Source: Alligator mississippiensis (lineage: Eukaryota > Chordata > Crocodylia > Alligatoridae). From it: a DNA stretch of 64,000 bases. Position 1 is the first letter of the stretch, and the number at the start of each line of letters is the position of its first letter. Positions 57,640-64,000 of this stretch are shown piece by piece. Made by a program: the position numbers and the translations under genes. The stretch covers positions 67,105,181 to 67,169,180 of the forward strand of contig NC_081829.1 of the NCBI RefSeq assembly GCF_030867095.1. Reading direction: 5' to 3'. Under the pieces are notes generated by a model. That model saw nothing but the letters and a program-made list of their open reading frames with translations, did not search any database and was not told the origin of the DNA.

Positions 57640-58340
57640 TTTGGGGAGGTTAAATTGGATTCAAAATGGCCACCTGATTTAAACTTAACTCATCCCATTG
57701 CCAACCTTACACTTACAAACTCAGTCTCAGTGACCAACAATCAGTCTAAACCTGTAACTATACAGAAGTTCCATGCGCACAAGCTGGTCTAAAAATCACA
57801 GAATCTGGTTTAAGATAAACCTGGGTCTACGTGGTATCAGTCTTAATTAGATTTAGGTCAAACTGGTGCATGGAACTTCTGTGCACTTCCCCTGTGCAGC
57901 CCAAGGGCTGGGAAGACCCAGCCACTGCCCACAGCCTGGGGCTGCTCTATTCATTTCCCCTTTGCCCCTGCACTGGTCTATTATTTGCCCTCTCCAGCCC
58001 CTGGCTCCCCACCATCACCAGCCAGCCCTCTCAACCCCCATCCCACAAGCCACTTGGGATGCAGCTGCTTTTATTGGCATTCACTACTGCTGGAGCTGGT
58101 GGGAGTAGGGGCAGGAAGGGATGGAGATGTAGGCTTGCTGGGGGTGACTCCACCCCACCTGCAGGTTGCACCTCCCCCCCACCCCTTGCAGGTCATGCCT
58201 ACCCCCTCACCCCATCTGCAGGTTGTGTCTGCCCACCTACCCCTCGGGAGTGGGGCGGGGGGGGTCGCATCTACCCCATCCCCCAGCAGACCCCTGATCC
58301 TGTCCAGCCTGCTGGACTTCCAACTCCCCAGTTAGCCTCC
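57640..58340. mobile_element. DNA-transposon copy related to the ggctaagtacagaca family (long form)
   Basis: Shares with 63303-63800 a continuous series of words (gccaaccttacacttacaaa, ctaaacctgtaactatacag, ggtttaagataaacctg, gatttaggtcaaac). Its left inverted end is not clear; the GC-rich right half has a 172-codon open frame without a domain. Confidence 0.5.
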
Positions 58341-58796
58341 CCATCCTGACTTACCTTATATCAAGTAACCATTTTAAATCAATTTAACCTCTCAAAAGAT
58401 GAACTGTAGTTAGCTGCATAAATTGGGGAAAACAGAACCCCCAGGATCTTTTGGGCAAAACAGATATTAAGTTTGCTCTGTTTGGTCCTTCTGCTTGGAC
58501 CTATTGCTGCAGGTGAAAGGCACATGATATGGGTATGTGTTATTACCCCCCATTTCCCAGATGGAGACTGAGATTAGAGATGAAAACTGACAATCTCAAA
58601 GTTGGTCACCCTTTTGAGTACTTAGGAGTCCAGTGTCAATACGCTCCATTCATTGCTGTTGAAACTGCGCGCTCAGTACCAGGGAACAGATGCCAGGAAA
58701 TTATGCTACCTTAATTCTGTTGATTTGAAAGAAGATATACTATACATTTTCCAGCTGTGTTGGTTCTCATGAGGAATGCCATGAGGAACTGTCCTT

Positions 58797-60203
58797 TAGG
58801 CCTGTGCAAATAGGGAAGCATTCATTTCGGATTTGGATTCAGATTCAGCCAATTCGGATGACAGTGATTTGATTCAGAGATTCGGATCATTGTCCTGAAT
58901 TGATTTGGCCAAATCAACTTCAGAAGATTCAGCACCAATTCAGAGAGAGTTGGTGATTTGGATCAGCTGGGGAGAGGCAGGCACAGCTGGGCGGCTGCAG
59001 GTTCTCGCATAGCTCCTCCAGCTGTGCTTGCCACTCCTCGGGCAGGGGGTGCTGCAGGAGAAGCCCCCATGGCTGCCCTGCCAAACCCCATCCCCTGCCC
59101 AACCCCAGCCTAGTCCCGGTACTTAAAAAAAAATTAAAATAAAAAGCCCAGCACTAACTGGCTGCAGGAGTGGTGCTTGGGGCCTCTGGGCACTCATGGC
59201 AGAGCGCCCCCCCCATGCAGTGCAGGGCACTGGGGGGCAGCAGGGATCACCTCGCCTGCCTGGCACCTGCATGGCAGCTGCCCCATGGTGCGGGTGCAGT
59301 GCAGCTCTGCAGGGTGCTGCGTGCTGTCTGGGAACTGGGGCCATTGGGCTGAGTGCTGCCAGGCTCCAGCTGACATGTGGAGCCACCCCAGCTCCAGACA
59401 TCGCACAGCACCCTGCTGAGCCATGCTGCACCCACACCATGAGGCAGCTGCTGCATGGGTGCCAAGCAGGGGGGGGGTGGGGCAATCCCCTCTGCCCACC
59501 ACTACCTCACAGTGCATGGGGGGGTGGCTCTGCCATGAGCACCCAGAGGCCCCAATCACCACAGGTGCAGGCAGTGAGTGCGAAGCTTTGGGAAAAAAAA
59601 AAAGTCCTGCAGTGTGGAGGTGCAGGGTGGGGGCACGATGCAGACATGGCTCACTCTGGGCAGCAGCAGGGCATAGTCCATGTTTCCAGCGCTTGGTGCC
59701 TGATGCGGGATGCAGGCATGGCAGTACTGGGAGCAGGGACTATGCCCTGCTGCAGCTTGCCCACTTCCGCTGCACCCGTGTCCCATCCCGCTCCGCCTTG
59801 GCTGTGCAAGCGGCAGCAGGGCAGAGCCCCCACTCCCAGCACTGCCACACCCGCATCCCATGCCCCCCCTCCCCCTTCCCTGAGTAATGCACCGTCCCAG
59901 CCCGGCTGGGCAGTTTGTCCCAGCCCCAATCCCTGCCTCCCTCACGCCCCTTCCCTTCCCCCCCGCCCAAGCCCAACAGACTTACCAGCTGGAAGCAGCT
60001 GTCAACTGCCTGTTTAGTCTATGGCCGAATCTCCAAAGCAGCCGAATCTTTTCCAATGCTTTTCCAAATCGATTTGGATACTTCAAGTCAATTCTGAGCT
60101 TTTAATTGGATTCCCAATTTGATTCGGATTATGCGATTCAGTCCCCAAATTGGGTCAAATCTCCTCCGAATCAAATCAGGTACCAAAGCTTCACATAGCC
60201 CTA
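58797..60203. mobile_element. hAT non-autonomous transposon, 1.4 kb, perfect 8-bp target duplication
   Basis: 1407 bp, starting taggcctgtgcaaata and ending cttcacatagcccta. Identical flanks ctgtcctt at 58789-58796 and 60204-60211. The interior holds a GC-rich inverted repeat: about 59178-59325 against about 59405-59555 (ggggcctctggg, catggcagag and ccatgcagtgca pair with their complements). Open frames up to 273 codons (59196-60017) run through it on both strands but show no domain, only GC-rich low-stop sequence. Confidence 0.82.
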
Positions 60204-60211
60204 CTGTCCTT

Positions 60212-63200
60212 TCTAGTAGTTCCGATACTAAATGTATGCTACAGATTGTTGTGGGGGAAAATGGCTAAAGTTAAGAAATGCTACAGGAAGCCTACTATCA
60301 CAAAGATCTGTTTCAACTAAAAATATTCAAGGATAGCACTGGATTATTTGACTAAATAAAAAAGCTATTATTCTGTTCCATCTTGCTAGGGCTCATGCAA
60401 GGGATTTTGATTATGCAGAATAGAGCATCATAAAATATGAAAAGAAAGGCTCCTATATTTGTTTGCCAATTACCAGGAGTAATCACAATCAGAACACAAA
60501 AGAAATTTCCAGTCACACAAAGCAAGCAAATTCCCTTCCCTTTTCTTTAATTCTTTTGAAAATCCTTAGCTATGCTGAGTGCACTTATGAAGACTGCAAG
60601 AAAGGCAGCTGAGTTCTGGATACATGAAAATGTTAGTCCAAAATGGGACAGGAAATTATTGAAAAAGAGGAGTATGGATAAACAGGACTACAGGAAAAAG
60701 CAGAGACTTCCTTTTGAACTTGATGGATGAAGAAATCAGTTTAAAAATTAGCTGTACGCAAGAAAGGCTTTGCATGCAAACATGGTCCTCATACTCCTAT
60801 AGGGCTATATCACACCCATACATAATGCAGCCTCTTTCTGAAACTTTTTAATGGGAGGAAGTTTTCCCCAAGCAAAATCTCTGAAGTCAAGTAAACAAAT
60901 CAATGCATCATAAGGGATCCACTAAGTCTTCTGGGGAATATAGTCGATTTGAGGCTATATGGCTAAGGAACCTGTAGCTGGTGCCTGTTCTTGGATGCAC
61001 TTCTATAAGACCTCCCCAAAAGAACAGTGGGTTCTAGAAAGATGTTAATGAACAGTGCAGAAAGAACAGAGCTCTGGAATCTGGCCCTAACTTGTGATTC
61101 TCTTTGGGGTTTCTAGTCTGTTGCCTCTACTGATTTCATACTTACCGTTTGAATTTTCACTGTAAAATGTGTGTGTAGGAAAAGAATAAAAACAGCTTGA
61201 GTCATTTTGGGGTAAAAAAACATTTTGTTCTCTTTCCATAGAAATCTAATTAATAAAAAGCACCTATCATCCCCTTGGGGTCTATATGCAACTTCTGTTA
61301 TTTGTCATGGACTACTGTTATTTGTCAGGGAGTACTGTTATTTATATGGGTACTAAGGAGGAGTTGAATGGTGTTCAAAGTGTACCACAGATGAGAAAAT
61401 TGACATAAGCATGTTCTTTTTAATTAGTAATAAATTTTCATTTCATCACACAGCCATCTTGTAGTGGCTATCTTGTGGGAGGGGCAATTCTAAGAGACTC
61501 AAAAAAAGAAGAAAAAGTTATGCAAAAAATAAGAATATTACATTGTAAAAAAGGCATATCAGATAGAGAGCACTGTATGAATATTGTACAAAGTTTCTGT
61601 GGCAGTACCTCTGTAGACCTATGAGGTTACTTGAAGAACCACTTCTGAGAAATGTTTCACTCTTCTTGTAAATATATGAGGAAGCTCTTTTAATTATGTA
61701 TGGTGATAAAATGCTTCTCTATACACTCCATTATATTCCCCTACTGTGTCTACTAATGTATTGTATACAAGAACCTGGGTGAAACGCAAAACATTCGTGC
61801 TTATTGTGGTAATGAGAACACATTTAACAGTGGCGTAATTTGGTTTGTGTACAAGTTTGTCTGTCATGCTTTGTAGGTGTTATTTAGATAGTTATTGCTT
61901 TGATCACCCATTTACCGTATTTCCTCCTCCATGATTTACACTTTTTTTTTCTTTTCATGCTCATTTTTATTTCAGCAGTAACCTTAACTTTCTGTGCCTA
62001 TAGCCATATGCCTTTTATAGTCATACCAGGGATAAATTTGGACCAGTTGATCTTGATTCTTCATACACACTCCCCCTTTTCCATATATTTCTAGGCCTTA
62101 TTGTCTCCTCCTCTGCAAAATGTTCCACTGTGCTCGTGCCTGCTTTTTCCCCTTTAAATGTGTTGGACCTATTACCCCAGTCACTGGTATAAAAGCACAG
62201 CAAGGAGATCTGACAGCCTTTCTAACTGACTATCTCAAACTACAAGCTTTCTTTTTTGGATTGTGGTTTTCCAAACCCTTCTGTGGCTCGTGCGGAAGGA
62301 AGTCAATAAGCGCAGTTGCAGGTGCTGACGGCAGCCTGACCCCTCACCACAGCCAATATTTCTCCTACCACCACCATATCTGATCCACACCCAGGCCAGA
62401 AATGCTCCTACAGCACTCAGAACTGGCTGGAAAGGAGCAGCTCCTGGTTCACTCTACACTTCTTCCTCCCTCTCCTTACAGTCCCTCTGTTGAGGGATAA
62501 GTACTACTGGAGCTAAGTGCCTAATTGTTTTTAAAAAATGCTATATAGAGTTTAGAGTGTAATATTTTAGAAGCAGCAGCTCAGATGCAGATGAAAAATC
62601 AGACCTATGAAATGAAGCCAAAATAGAATATTCTACAAATGTAAAATACATGAACAGAAAATGCCTTTCCTCCTTCTCGGAGAGGCTGTCGTATCTACCA
62701 TATGTGGAAGCAATAACCTAGATACATGAGCGACCCTTGAAAGGGTTAAAAATTTTAGCTCGAGGAAATGTTGCATTGTAGTGATGTGTACCTATGATTT
62801 ACTTTCACAAAACATGGTGCTGTGGGTAAAACAATTATTTAATTAATATACAGCCCAGTAAAAAATATTTTCAAACAGTGCATTTGTCTTTCAAATTGGC
62901 CTTATGTTAAATGTATTTTTCTTTTTAAAAATTAATTTTTTTTACAATTACATGGGAAATTAAAATACCTTTTTAGTACCTAAAATTACGAGAGGCTATT
63001 GAAATAATTCAAATTATTTTTAAAAATGTTTAAGCAGTATATGTTTGCTAGCAACATTTTAAAGAAAGTTAAATTACAGAACCTGGGGAAGTCACTGGCT
63101 AATCACCTGGAAGCAGGGTTTACTAAAGGTGATACACAAGCTTTTGGCAGCTGTGTTTGCTTCTTCATTTTAGATTAGCTGAGTTCAGAAACTAGTTTGT

Positions 63201-63302
63201 TCAAATATCAGAAACTGAGGAAGAATGAAAAGGTTTTTTTTTTCCCCCAGTTTATGATTTAGAATGGGGTGTGACAAGGGAAGATCTACTAATTCTAAAA
63301 TC
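60212..63302. other. Intergenic or intronic DNA, no gene recognised
   Basis: AT-rich. A short tandem repeat lies at 61291-61350. Frames of 60-87 codons at 61900-62400 were inspected for TNF-receptor cysteine-rich sequence and do not fit. Confidence 0.5.
61291..61350. repeat. Three-copy 20-bp tandem repeat
   Basis: Three consecutive 20-base units around acttctgttatttgtcatgg; units two and three differ from it at a few positions. Confidence 0.75.
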
Positions 63303-63800
63303 TTGGGCTAACTACAGACATTTAGGGAGGTTTAATCAGATTCAAAATGACTGTTCGATTTAAATTTAGCTCACCCTGATGCCAACCTTACACTTACAAA
63401 TCTGGTCTGAGTGACCAGCAATCAGTCTAAACTTGTAACTGTACAGAAGTCCCATGCACACAAACTGGTCTAAAATGTGCAGAACCCGGTTTAAGATAAA
63501 CCTGAATCTATGTAGTATCAAATTTATTAGATTTAGGTCAAACCAGTATGTGGAACTTCGGTACACTTCCCCTGTACAGCCCCAGGGCTGGGAAAACCAA
63601 GCTACTGGCCCCAGCCTCAGGGCTGGTCTTTTCCCACACCCCTCCCACCTTGCACTGGGCTATTTTTTGCCCTCCCTGTCCCTTGCTCCTTCCCCCATCC
63701 CAACCAGCCAACACTCTCAACTCCCATCCCACAAGCTGCTCGGGGTGCAGATGCTTTTATCAGCATTTGCTGCTGTGGGAGCCAAGCAAGTTGGGAGGGA
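63303..63800. mobile_element. DNA-transposon copy of the ggctaagtacagaca family (long form)
   Basis: Begins at about 63306 with ggctaactacagacattt, the family's terminal motif, and runs parallel to 57640-58340 for several hundred bases. Its right end is probably cut by the CR1 that follows. Confidence 0.55.
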
Positions 63801-63802
63801 TT

Positions 63803-64000
63803 CATATATTCATAGATTGTAAGGAGCTGTAAGGGTCCTCGGAAAATCATCGGGTCCAGCCTTCTGCACTAGGCAGGAAAGACAACTGGGGTCAGGTGAC
63901 CCCAGCAAGGTGACCATGCAGTCTCCTTTTGAAGATTTCCAGGGTAGGTGACTGCACCACCTCTGGAGGGAGCTTATTCCACTGTCTGGACACCCTAACT
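63803..64000 (-). mobile_element. CR1 LINE 3' end, continues beyond the window
   Basis: The tail ttcatatattcatagatt is followed by the typical CR1 3' region in reverse (ggtccagccttctgcactaggcagg, and ctccttttgaagatttccagggtaggtg further on). Minus-strand element, 5' part outside the window. Confidence 0.8.

Noticed and set aside
59196-60017. 273-codon open frame on the plus strand
   Set aside because: It lies wholly inside the 58797-60203 hAT copy, with equally long frames on the other strand; GC-rich low-stop sequence, no domain.
53884-64000. FAS exon 2 with the first cysteine-rich domain
   Set aside because: No plus-strand frame with the expected cysteine pattern and splice sites was found, including the cysteine-containing frame at 62120-62383.

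Overview
This is a 64-kb piece of a vertebrate nuclear genome, most likely a crocodilian and otherwise a turtle. CR1 LINEs with their octamer-type tails, several hAT and Tc1/mariner-type non-autonomous DNA transposons and old Ty3-type fossils dominate. The one complete gene is ACTA2 (alpha smooth-muscle actin) on the minus strand. The species call is inference from repeat types; the gene call rests on an exact residue-by-residue read of eight coding exons.

Layout. 1-4850: intergenic DNA downstream of ACTA2, with a hairpin (29-120), a GC-rich hAT-like element (about 1985-2893) and another GC-rich repeat (about 2946-3940). 4855-16982: ACTA2, with a non-coding first exon, eight coding exons totalling 1134 nt (377 codons plus stop), a conserved poly(A) signal, and a promoter at 16990-17180 with a TATA box, two CArG boxes and an MCAT element. 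17 kb to 53.7 kb: a long intergenic interval made largely of transposable elements. It holds a hAT MITE (17785-18076), two non-CR1 LINE fragments (about 20030-20700 and 47350-48110), a Ty3-type LTR fossil (23281-26745), a CR1 nested in a DNA transposon (27548-28662), a CR1 with a long RT reading frame (30141-31557), a roughly 420-bp foldback (32293-32713), a CR1 split by a 1.8-kb insertion (36250-40383), a mariner-like MITE (41592-42038) and a Gmr1-like fossil with integrase ahead of reverse transcriptase (about 42850-46010). 53854-53883: a candidate first coding exon of FAS (10 codons then a GTAAGT donor), placed about 37 kb upstream of ACTA2 and divergent from it, as in mammals. 54 kb to 64 kb: probably FAS intron 1, with two hAT copies carrying perfect 8-bp target duplications and a CR1 that runs off the window.

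Functionally, ACTA2 encodes the contractile actin of smooth muscle. Its proximal promoter carries the SRF/myocardin and TEF-type sites that define its tissue-restricted expression in mammals and birds. I saw no novel multigene system. The most interesting non-gene items are the foldbacks and hairpins (one in ACTA2 intron 2), a perfect CTCF core match in the same intron, the unusual domain order of the Gmr1-like fossil, and the layered insertions that give a relative chronology of transposons.
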